Under the pieces are notes generated by a model. The model made no database searches. It saw nothing but the letters and a program-made list of their open reading frames with translations, and was not told the origin of the DNA. Shown piece after piece: positions 1-4,422 of a stretch of 6,821 nt of DNA. Source of the stretch: Chloroflexota bacterium (GTDB lineage Bacteria; Chloroflexota; Anaerolineae; Anaerolineales; VGOW01); NCBI GenBank assembly GCA_016215145.1, contig JACRLA010000110.1:1-6821 (forward strand). Reading direction: 5' to 3'. The position numbers and the translations under genes are program-made. How positions within the stretch are numbered: position 1 is the stretch's first letter; every line of letters begins with the position of its first letter.

Positions 1-125
1 AAGGGTGGAATATACATGGCAAGCAGACAGGCGGACCTATCAAACGAAACGCGCAACAGATTCTCATTCTACGCACATCACATTCTCCGCTAGAGAAAAC
101 TCGTTTTTTGCGACGCGCCTTGTTA
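1..125. other. No assignable gene; possible tail of an upstream gene
   Basis: Several frames are open here but none gives a recognisable protein. On the + strand one frame is open from base 1 to a TAG at 91-93 and could be the last 30 codons of a gene that begins outside the window. Two other frames are also open, so the choice is arbitrary. I see no motif, RNA structure or promoter in this stretch. Confidence 0.3.
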
Positions 126-181
126 GAAGTTGGACGTTGGAAGTTGAAAATTTGGAGTTTCAATCTTTGATCTTTAATCTT
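126..181. repeat. Degenerate heptanucleotide repeat upstream of the tRNA
   Basis: The stretch divides in phase into eight 7-nt units: GAAGTTG, GACGTTG, GAAGTTG, AAAATTT, GGAGTTT, CAATCTT, TGATCTT, TAATCTT. The first three units (126-146) can pair as RNA with the last three (161-181): 9 of 21 positions are Watson-Crick and about 8 more are G-U, around a 14-nt loop. It is the most decayed of the six repeat hairpins in this window. The next heptad in phase, GTATAAT at 182-188, contains the -10 box of the tRNA promoter. Confidence 0.55.
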
Positions 182-188
182 GTATAAT
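158..188 (+). promoter_or_regulatory. Probable sigma-70 promoter of tRNA-Leu
   Basis: A perfect TATAAT -10 box lies at 183-188. Transcription would start near base 195, three bases before the mature tRNA 5' end, which suits a tRNA gene. The -35 region is poor: TTTCAA at 158-163 with a 19-bp spacer is the best candidate, matching three of six consensus bases. The call rests on the -10 box and its position. Confidence 0.55.
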
Positions 189-197
189 TTCAGCGTT

Positions 198-279
198 GGG
201 GAAATGCTGGAATTGGCAGACAGGCATGACTTAGGATCATGTGCCGCAAGGCGTGAGGGTTCAAGTCCCTCTTTCCCCA
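198..279 (+). tRNA. tRNA-Leu, anticodon UAG
   Basis: A complete class II cloverleaf folds by eye. The acceptor stem is GGGGAAA 198-204 with TTTCCCC 272-278, discriminator A279. The D stem is CTG 207-209 with CAG 221-223, and the D loop carries GG at 215-216. The anticodon stem is CATGA 225-229 with TCATG 237-241, loop CTTAGGA, anticodon TAG at 232-234. The long variable arm (242-254) has a GCC/GGC stem with a GCAA loop, as in leucine tRNAs. The T stem is GAGGG 255-259 with CCCTC 267-271 and the TTCAAGT loop. It reads CUA and probably other CUN codons. The 3' CCA is not fully encoded: CC follows the discriminator, then T. Confidence 0.96.
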
Positions 280-281
280 CC

Positions 282-310
282 TTGACAGTGAATCGCGCGC
301 AACTTATAAT
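282..310 (+). promoter_or_regulatory. Consensus sigma-70 promoter for rpmF
   Basis: TTGACA at 282-287 and TATAAT at 305-310 are both perfect matches to the sigma-70 consensus and are separated by the optimal 17 bp. Transcription should start near base 317, giving a leader of about 127 nt before the rpmF ATG. The -35 box begins three bases after the tRNA discriminator, so the promoter sits inside the 3' trailer of the tRNA transcript. Confidence 0.88.
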
Positions 311-318
311 GCCGCGCG

Positions 319-343
319 TGCCTGCGAAAGCGGGCATTTTATA
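319..343 (+). terminator. Hairpin with T-tail: tRNA terminator or rpmF attenuator
   Basis: TGCCTGC at 319-325 pairs with GCGGGCA at 330-336 (seven pairs, one G-U) and is capped by a GAAA tetraloop. TTTTATAT follows at 337-344. The shape is that of an intrinsic terminator. It could end readthrough transcripts from the tRNA. However, it starts within a few bases of the predicted rpmF start site, so every rpmF transcript must also pass it and would carry it at its 5' end. Confidence 0.55.
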
Positions 344-356
344 TGTAAACTTATTT

Positions 357-419
357 CACCGCGAAGTCGCAAAGTTCGCGAAGAGAATAAAACTTTGCGC
401 TCTTCGCGCCTTTGCGGTG
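357..419. repeat. Long imperfect hairpin repeat in the rpmF leader
   Basis: Arms of 27 nt (357-383 and 393-419) face each other around a 9-nt loop. By hand alignment 21 of 27 positions are Watson-Crick and two more are G-U. Each arm is itself repetitive, with GCGAAG, GCAAAG, GCGAAG spaced 8 and 9 nt apart and the complements CTTTGC, CTTCGC, CTTTGC on the other side. It lies wholly in the predicted 5' untranslated region of rpmF, ending 24 bases before the start codon. Confidence 0.7.
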
Positions 420-443
420 TTCTCGCAACAAAAGGAATTAGCT

Positions 444-638
444 ATGCCTCCACATCCAAAACGGAAATTTTCTAAAGGTCGCCGCAACCGCCGCCGCGCG
501 CATGATGCATTAACCGCGCCGCAACTCGTGGCTTGCTCCAACTGCGGTGAAATGCACAAGCCGCACATCGTCTGCCCCGCCTGCGGTCATTACAACGGGC
601 GCGAAGTTGTAGCGCAGGAACAAGAGAAGAAGAGTTAA
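444..638 (+). CDS. rpmF: 50S ribosomal protein L32
   Basis: This 64-residue protein is ribosomal protein L32 of the large subunit. The N-terminal 20 residues are strongly basic (KRK, GRRNRRRAH), as in L32 proteins that thread into rRNA. A zinc ribbon follows, with cysteine pairs C31-x2-C34 and C44-x2-C47, so this is the zinc-binding form. The start at 444 is supported by MPPHPKRK, the usual L32 N-terminus, and by AAAGGA at 431-436 with good spacing. The frame stays open upstream through the tRNA, but that part is not coding. The gene has a consensus promoter at 282-310 and its own terminator at 651-679, so it is probably monocistronic. rpmF next to fatty-acid synthesis genes is a common bacterial arrangement; the usual plsX and fabH are missing here. 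Confidence 0.96.
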   Translation: MPPHPKRKFSKGRRNRRRAHDALTAPQLVACSNCGEMHKPHIVCPACGHYNGREVVAQEQEKKS

Positions 639-650
639 CTCGACTTCGAT

Positions 651-679
651 AAGACCGTGAGTGATCACGGTCTTTTTTT
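651..679 (+). terminator. Intrinsic terminator of rpmF
   Basis: AAGACCGTGA (651-660) and TCACGGTCTT (665-674) form a perfect 10-bp stem with a GTGA loop, followed by five further T residues. It begins 12 bases after the rpmF stop codon and is the cleanest terminator in the window. Confidence 0.93.
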
Positions 680-695
680 ATCAACATCACTATTC

Positions 696-775
696 ATCAC
701 GAATATCACGAATGGGCGAATAGCACGACTATCTTTTTTCATTCGAGTCATTCGCTTATTCGAGTCATTCGCGAT
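696..775. repeat. Long imperfect hairpin repeat upstream of fabD
   Basis: Two 35-nt arms (696-730 and 741-775) surround a 10-nt loop containing six T residues. Hand alignment gives 25 of 35 Watson-Crick positions plus about three G-U. Each arm is made of 8- or 9-nt quasi-repeats: ATCACGAAT twice, then GGGCGAAT, on the left; ATTCGAGTC and ATTCGCTT-type units on the right. The element fills most of the gap between the rpmF terminator and fabD and ends seven bases before the fabD ATG. No convincing -10/-35 pair is visible around it. Confidence 0.65.
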
Positions 776-782
776 TAAAAAT

Positions 783-1706
783 ATGTCCACCGCATTTCTC
801 TTCCCCGGACAAGGTTCGCAATTTGTTGGCATGGGCAAAGACATTGCCAACGCTTCACCCGCCGCGAAAAAAATTTACGAGCAAGCCAATGAGATTCTCA
901 ACACAAACTTGTCAGCACTATGTTGGGAGGGACCCGAAGCAGACCTCAACGACACCTACAACACGCAGCCCGCGCTCTATGTCTGTTCAATGGCAACGCT
1001 CGCCGCGATTCGTGAAAAGAAAAATGTGTCTCCAATTTTTGTTGCCGGTCATTCGCTCGGCGAAGTGACCGCGCTCGCCGCGGCGGGCGCGTTGTCGTTT
1101 GAAGATGGACTCAAGTTGGTGCGCGAGCGTGGTCGCCTGATGAAACGCGCTGGCGAACTTTCACCCGGCGGCATGGCGGCGATCTTAAACGTAGAAGCCA
1201 ACGTGTTAACCGAAGTGTGCGCCGAAGCCTCAAGCATTACGGGCAAAGTGGTGCAAGTGGCAAATGATAATTGCCCGGGACAAATTGTGATCTCCGGCGA
1301 CAACGCGGCATTAGAGAAAGCGATGGAGTTGGCAAAAGCCAAAGGCGCGAAGCGCGCCTTGAAGTTGCCGGTCTCGATTGCGGCGCACTCACCGTTGATG
1401 AATGTGGTTGTGGATGATTACGCCAAATTCGTGAACAGCCTTCACTATGTGGCACCGTCAATTCCGGTGATAGCCAACGCCTCAGCCCAACCCCTCACCG
1501 ACACAGACTCCATTAAAAAAGAATTGGTGAGTCAATTAACAACTCAAGTGCGTTGGACGGATTCGATTCGTTATCTCGCCTCACACGGAGTGACAAAGTT
1601 TTATGAGATCGGATCGAAGGATGTGTTAACCGGCTTGCTCAAACGCATCACGCCAGAATCTCAAGGGGTTGCCGTCGGCACACCTGAAGCGGTTGAGGCG
1701 ATGTGA
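783..1706 (+). CDS. fabD: Malonyl-CoA:ACP transacylase
   Basis: The 307-residue protein has the usual FabD length and transfers malonate from CoA to acyl carrier protein in the cytoplasmic type II fatty-acid pathway. The N-terminal FPGQGSQ motif is at residues 7-13. The nucleophile elbow GHSLGE (89-94) puts the active serine at 91. Arg116 in the RERGR stretch matches the malonate-binding arginine, His202 in AAHSPLM the catalytic histidine, and Gln251 the oxyanion-hole glutamine. The start at 783 gives the standard MSTAFLFPGQGSQ opening. The frame is open 42 codons further upstream, but that stretch runs through the rpmF terminator and a repeat hairpin. No Shine-Dalgarno is visible before the ATG. 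A strong hairpin follows five bases after the stop. The function is certain; how it is transcribed is not, because no clear promoter is seen. Confidence 0.96.
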   Translation: MSTAFLFPGQGSQFVGMGKDIANASPAAKKIYEQANEILNTNLSALCWEGPEADLNDTYNTQPALYVCSMATLAAIREKKNVSPIFVAGHSLGEVTALAAAGALSFEDGLKLVRERGRLMKRAGELSPGGMAAILNVEANVLTEVCAEASSITGKVVQVANDNCPGQIVISGDNAALEKAMELAKAKGAKRALKLPVSIAAHSPLMNVVVDDYAKFVNSLHYVAPSIPVIANASAQPLTDTDSIKKELVSQLTTQVRWTDSIRYLASHGVTKFYEIGSKDVLTGLLKRITPESQGVAVGTPEAVEAM

Positions 1707-1710
1707 ACCA

Positions 1711-1744
1711 AACCCGAAGGGTCTTAAAGACCCTTCGGGTTTTT
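1711..1744 (+). terminator. Hairpin with T-tail after fabD
   Basis: AACCCGAAGGGTCTT (1711-1725) and its exact complement (1727-1741) form a perfect stem of up to 15 bp (in practice shorter, with a TTAAA loop), running into TTTT at 1741-1744. It looks like a strong intrinsic terminator. However, the start codon of the next gene lies only six bases beyond it, leaving no room for a separate promoter. Confidence 0.85.
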
Positions 1745-1750
1745 GTTGCT

Positions 1751-2104
1751 ATGGGTTCGATTCTCATCAATCTCGCGCGTTCCTCTTTCGGCTCACTCCT
1801 CATCGGTTGGGTTTTTGCTCACGCCAGTTTTATTCTTCCTCTCAAACGAATCTACGACTCTAAAACACTCGTTGCCTTTCACCATCCCCAACCCAATTAC
1901 GCCACGCACATCATTCTCATTCCGAAAAAAGCAATAAGGGGGATCCACGCCATCACTCGCGCCGACGGCGGCACCTTGATCGAGATCGTGCAAACGGCGA
2001 ATCAAATTGCGCGCGAGTTGAATCTGTCTCACTACAAATTGATCGTCAACGCGGGGGCGTATCAAGAAGTGATGCAGATGCATTTTCATTTAATCGTGGC
2101 GTGA
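1751..2104 (+). CDS. HIT-family protein with a Gln in place of the first triad His
   Basis: The 117-residue protein belongs to the histidine-triad superfamily of nucleotide hydrolases and transferases. The core is recognisable: LVAFHHPQPNYATHIILIPKK (split here as LVAFHHP at 40-46 and HIILIPK at 53-59), then a helix, then LIVNAG at 97-102. The active site near the C-terminus reads Q109-M-H111-F-H113. The family motif is H-x-H-x-H, so the first histidine is Gln while the expected nucleophile (second His) and the third are kept. Residues 12-30 are hydrophobic and may be a membrane-associated or buried helix; I recall similar N-termini in Chloroflexi HIT proteins. The ATG at 1751 is the first start after the fabD hairpin and has no Shine-Dalgarno, so the start is uncertain. 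The substrate cannot be told. Confidence 0.8.
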   Translation: MGSILINLARSSFGSLLIGWVFAHASFILPLKRIYDSKTLVAFHHPQPNYATHIILIPKKAIRGIHAITRADGGTLIEIVQTANQIARELNLSHYKLIVNAGAYQEVMQMHFHLIVA

Positions 2105-2107
2105 ATT

Positions 2108-2166
2108 TATTTCGTGTTGCGTAATGCGTATCGAATACGAAATATGCAATACGAAATACGATGAAG
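2108..2166. repeat. Heptad-built hairpin upstream of fabG
   Basis: Arms of 24 nt (2108-2131 and 2135-2158) meet across a 3-nt CGA loop; 20 of 24 positions are Watson-Crick and two more are G-U. From 2111 the stretch also divides in phase into heptads: TTCGTGT, TGCGTAA, TGCGTAT, CGAATAC, GAAATAT, GCAATAC, GAAATAC, GATGAAG. The following heptad begins with the fabG -10 box. The hairpin begins four bases after the HIT stop codon. It has no T-tail, so it does not look like a terminator. Confidence 0.75.
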
Positions 2167-2172
2167 TATAAT
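2144..2172 (+). promoter_or_regulatory. Probable sigma-70 promoter of fabG
   Basis: A perfect TATAAT is at 2167-2172. The best -35 at 17 bp spacing is ATGCAA (2144-2149), matching only three of six consensus bases and lying in the right arm of the repeat hairpin. Transcription would start near 2179, giving a leader of about 25 nt with the Shine-Dalgarno inside it. Confidence 0.6.
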
Positions 2173-2191
2173 CACCGCGTAACTTTTACAC

Positions 2192-2196
2192 AGGAG
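2192..2196 (+). promoter_or_regulatory. Shine-Dalgarno that sets the fabG start
   Basis: AGGAG at 2192-2196 lies seven bases before ATG 2204. An in-frame TTG at 2201 would have a spacing of only four bases, so the ATG is the better start. Confidence 0.8.
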
Positions 2197-2203
2197 ATTA
2201 TTG

Positions 2204-2950
2204 ATGACACTTCAAGGCAAAGTGGCACTGGTGACTGGCGCATCGCGCGGGTTGGGCAAAGCGATTGCGATTGAACTCGGCAAACGCGGGGCGAAGGTCG
2301 GCGTTAATTACGCCAAGAGTGCCGATGGCGCAAATGAAGCAGTGGCGGCGATCCAAGCGGCAGGGAGCGAGGCGGCGGCACTTCAGGCGGATGTCTCCGA
2401 CTTTAAGGCGGCGACAGATTTGATCAAAGCAACGATTGAGAAATTTGGGCGGCTCGATATTTTGGTAAACAACGCCGGAACGACGCGCGATATGTTGATC
2501 ATGATGATGCCCGAAGATGACTGGGATTTTGTGATCAAGACGAATCTCAAGAGCGCATATAACTGCTCCAAAATTGCGCTCAAGACGATGACCCGCCAAC
2601 GCTCTGGACGCATCATCAACATCTCGTCCGTGTCGGGCGTGATGGGCAATGCCGGGCAATCGAATTATTCTGCATCGAAAGCAGGCTTGATCGGATTCAC
2701 CAAAGCACTCGCGCGCGAAGTGGCTTCACGCAGTATCACGGTGAATGCGATTGCCCCCGGTTTTGTGCCAACGGATTTGACTTCGAACATTCCCGAAAAC
2801 ATGAAAGAAGAATCGAAGAAATTGATCCCGCTCGGACGTTGGGGCAGCGCCGAAGAAGTTGCTTATGCCGTCGCCTTCTTCGCATCCGATGAGGCGGCAT
2901 ACATCACCGGCCAAACGCTGAACGTGGATGGCGGGATGGCGATGAGTTAG
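2204..2950 (+). CDS. fabG: 3-oxoacyl-ACP reductase
   Basis: The 248-residue protein is a classical short-chain dehydrogenase of FabG type, reducing 3-oxoacyl-ACP with NADPH in fatty-acid elongation. The Rossmann motif TGASRGLG is at 11-18 and the structural NNAG at 89-92. The catalytic set is Ser142, Tyr155 and Lys159 (YSASK), with Asn114 as the usual fourth member. The PGFVPTDLT segment after the active site and the C-terminal ITGQTLNVDGG are typical of FabG. The length and all key residues are normal. The start at 2204 follows a good AGGAG. A likely promoter lies at 2144-2172, so it may start a transcript that continues into the Asp23 and nusB genes. No T-tailed terminator is seen after it, only a repeat hairpin. 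Many reductases share this fold, but the fabD context supports FabG. Confidence 0.92.
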   Translation: MTLQGKVALVTGASRGLGKAIAIELGKRGAKVGVNYAKSADGANEAVAAIQAAGSEAAALQADVSDFKAATDLIKATIEKFGRLDILVNNAGTTRDMLIMMMPEDDWDFVIKTNLKSAYNCSKIALKTMTRQRSGRIINISSVSGVMGNAGQSNYSASKAGLIGFTKALAREVASRSITVNAIAPGFVPTDLTSNIPENMKEESKKLIPLGRWGSAEEVAYAVAFFASDEAAYITGQTLNVDGGMAMS

Positions 2951-3024
2951 TAAATCGTAAGTAGTAATTAGTAATTGACGGAGACGATCAATTACTAATT
3001 ACCAATTACCGATTACTGATTACT
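2944..3024. repeat. Heptad-built hairpin between fabG and the Asp23 gene
   Basis: The centre is a perfect 14-bp inverted repeat, GTAATTAGTAATTG at 2964-2977 with its complement at 2989-3002, around an 11-nt loop. Beyond it the arms continue in the same 7-nt phase with more mismatches, reaching the fabG stop codon on the left and about 3024 on the right. The right arm reads as ATTACTA, ATTACCA, ATTACCG, ATTACTG, ATTACTG. It ends a few bases before the next ATG and replaces any Shine-Dalgarno. The same ATTACC-type unit occurs at 3386-3434. Confidence 0.75.
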
Positions 3025-3028
3025 GAAC

Positions 3029-3382
3029 ATGGAATATTCTGAATCAGCCAATATCGGCAAGATCGTGATCGCCCCCGAGGTGTTGATCACGATCGCCAAA
3101 CTTTCTACGCTTTCGGTTCCAGGCGTGGCGCGCATGGCGCCGATCCCCGGCGGGATGGATCGTTACTTTAAACGCGGCGCATCGGACGGCGTGCGAATCG
3201 AGATGCTAGGCGATCACTCGCTAAGTGCCGATCTCTACATCGTGATTCGCGGCGACGCCAACGTGCGTCTGGTCAGCGAACAGGTGCAAGCCGAAGTTGC
3301 CCGCGCTATGTTAGAGATGGTGAGCATGGACGCGCAGACGGTGAATGTGCATATTGAGGAAATTGAGTATGGAGAAAATTAG
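3029..3382 (+). CDS. Asp23/Gls24 family protein (YqhY-like)
   Basis: The 117-residue protein matches the Asp23/Gls24 (DUF322) family in length and pattern. An N-terminal strand (GKIVIAPEVLITIAKLSTLSVPGVARM, residues about 10-36) corresponds to the family's I-x-V-x-P-E-V-x-x-x-I-A-x-x-A-x-x-x-x-x-G-V signature. A basic and glycine-rich linker follows, then a VRIEML / LSADLYIVIRGDANV beta segment and a helix with VSEQVQAEVARAMLEM. It ends with the VNVHIEEIEY strand. There is no signal peptide or membrane segment. In Firmicutes the YqhY branch sits between accBC and nusB and is linked genetically to control of acetyl-CoA carboxylase. Here it also lies directly before nusB and behind fabG, so a role tied to lipid synthesis is a reasonable inference. 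No Shine-Dalgarno precedes the ATG; the repeat reaches almost to it. Confidence 0.87.
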   Translation: MEYSESANIGKIVIAPEVLITIAKLSTLSVPGVARMAPIPGGMDRYFKRGASDGVRIEMLGDHSLSADLYIVIRGDANVRLVSEQVQAEVARAMLEMVSMDAQTVNVHIEEIEYGEN

Positions 3383-3385
3383 TTA

Positions 3386-3434
3386 TTAGTAATTGGTAAT
3401 TGCCTCGCAATCTAATTACCAATTACCAATTACC
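3386..3434. repeat. Heptad-built hairpin between the Asp23 gene and nusB
   Basis: GTAATTGGTAATTG at 3389-3402 is complementary to 3420-3433 (perfect over 14 bp) and, one heptad earlier, to 3413-3426 (13 of 14). The right arm is three near-identical AATTACC units running straight into the nusB ATG. It uses the same repeat unit as 2944-3024, so the Asp23 gene is flanked by two copies. The left arm begins right after the Asp23 stop codon. Confidence 0.78.
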
Positions 3435-3875
3435 ATGAAAGCTCGCCGCAAAGCTCGCGGTCTCGCACTGCAAGCACTTTACGAACTTGATTGCACCACC
3501 CACCCTCTTGAGCAAGTGATCCGCGCTCGATTGGACGATGCTACATTGAGCGACGACGGCGAAACGTTTGTCTTTGCCTTGGTCAATGGCGTCATCGCTC
3601 ACACGGCTGAACTCGACGCTCTGATTCAAAAATACGCCCCCGAATGGCCTCTCGATCAAATGGCGATCATTGATAAAACCGTGCTGCGGATCGCCATCTG
3701 GGAATTCGCCATCAGCCGCATCACGCCGATGAAGGTTGCCATCAACGAAGCCGTTGAACTCGCCAAAATTTATGGCAGTGAAGCGGCGGCGCGATTCGTC
3801 AACGGCGTGCTGGGGACGCTTGTCTCGAAAGAACAAGAAATCATGCGCGAGATAGCTAAACCTTCAAGGTCTTAA
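3435..3875 (+). CDS. nusB: Transcription antitermination factor NusB
   Basis: The 146-residue all-helical protein is NusB, which with NusE (S10) binds boxA RNA and helps RNA polymerase read through rRNA operons. The N-terminus KARRKARGLALQALYELD carries the family's basic RNA-binding start. The signature middle is YAPEWPLDQMAIIDKTVLRIAIWEF, interrupted here for length: WPLDQMAIIDKTVLR at about 74-88, then P-MKVAINEAVELAK at about 98-111. The end is the conserved RFVNGVLGTL. The start at 3435 gives the standard length; the frame is open 14 codons upstream, but only through the repeat. There is no Shine-Dalgarno, so translation may depend on coupling to the gene before it. The last five codons (KPSRS) and the stop lie in a 15-nt stretch identical to one arm of the hairpin after tatC. 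Confidence 0.93.
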   Translation: MKARRKARGLALQALYELDCTTHPLEQVIRARLDDATLSDDGETFVFALVNGVIAHTAELDALIQKYAPEWPLDQMAIIDKTVLRIAIWEFAISRITPMKVAINEAVELAKIYGSEAAARFVNGVLGTLVSKEQEIMREIAKPSRS

Positions 3876-3884
3876 AAAATTATC

Positions 3885-3920
3885 ACCCTCCGAAGGTTCT
3901 AAAACCTTCGGGAGGGTTTT
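3885..3920 (+). terminator. Hairpin with T-tail between nusB and tatA
   Basis: ACCCTCCGAAGGTT (3885-3898) pairs with 3903-3917 apart from one bulged G/C position and runs into TTTT (3917-3920). The stem is strong and looks like an intrinsic terminator. The tatA Shine-Dalgarno begins five bases later, so no independent promoter fits between hairpin and gene. Confidence 0.82.
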
Positions 3921-3936
3921 CTGTAAAGGACTCTCA

Positions 3937-4419
3937 ATGGAATTTTTTGGGATAGGCGCTTGGGAAATTTTATTGATCGGGCTGATCGCTCTGACGATCT
4001 TTGGTCCGAAACAATTGATTCTCATGGCGCGCAAAGCCGGTGGATACACCCGCAAATTTCAACTGATGTGGCAGGAGAACATGAAAGTTCTCGAAGATGA
4101 AGTGCGGGCAATTGAGAATGAAGTGACCGACGTGAAGAAAGAATTTGAAAACGTCGGCGCTGAATTACAGAAAGAAACAAATCAGATCGGTTCGCAGATG
4201 CAGGAGAACGTAACGCAGATTAATCAGACCGTTACCGAGAACACGACCACCCCAAGTGACGCCGCCACCGCGCCACAGGTTGATCAACCTGCCTCACCGG
4301 AATCGTCCGCAACACCTGATGCCCCTGCGCCCGCATCGCTAGCGATTGGCGGCGACACTCCACAAAATTCTCCAACGCCCGCGCATTACCCGGCGTGGAC
4401 AGAATCTCCCAAACAATAA
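3937..4419 (+). CDS. tatA: Twin-arginine translocase TatA/TatB subunit
   Basis: The 160-residue protein is a Tat pore/receptor subunit anchored in the cytoplasmic membrane. It has a single N-terminal membrane helix (about 5-22) with no cleavable signal. The hinge FGPKQL at 22-27 is the TatA/B signature, followed by an amphipathic helix to about 45. A long charged stretch (46-100, EDEVRAIENEVTDVKKEFE) is predicted by eye to be coiled coil. The last 60 residues are a Thr/Pro/Ala-rich, probably disordered tail. Glu10 aligns with the conserved Glu of TatB, and the length and coiled coil are TatB-like, while FGPK is common in Gram-positive TatA. With only one such gene beside tatC I cannot decide between them. 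The start has AAAGGA at 3925-3930 with six bases spacing. tatC follows after three bases. Confidence 0.88.
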   Translation: MEFFGIGAWEILLIGLIALTIFGPKQLILMARKAGGYTRKFQLMWQENMKVLEDEVRAIENEVTDVKKEFENVGAELQKETNQIGSQMQENVTQINQTVTENTTTPSDAATAPQVDQPASPESSATPDAPAPASLAIGGDTPQNSPTPAHYPAWTESPKQ

Positions 4420-4422
4420 ATC

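Noticed and set aside
180..443. Extension of the rpmF reading frame upstream by 88 codons
   Set aside because: It runs through the whole tRNA, the promoter and a hairpin; the L32 N-terminus and the Shine-Dalgarno both place the start at 444.
657..782. Longer N-terminus for FabD
   Set aside because: The extra 42 codons lie over the rpmF terminator and a repeat hairpin, and FabD proteins begin close to the FPGQGSQ motif.
1703..1750. Earlier start for the HIT gene overlapping the fabD stop
   Set aside because: The added residues are encoded by the terminator stem; they match nothing in the family, although a start there cannot be fully excluded.
2198..2659. Open frame of 153 codons on the minus strand over fabG
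   Set aside because: It is antisense to a well-conserved gene, has no recognisable motif, and reads as low-complexity Arg/His/Cys-rich sequence.
3393..3434. TTG start 14 codons upstream for NusB
   Set aside because: The added residues come from the heptad repeat and NusB proteins begin close to the RRKARG segment.
2951..3434. CRISPR array from the regular ATTACC repeats
   Set aside because: Units are 7 nt with no spacers and form inverted arms, unlike CRISPR repeats.
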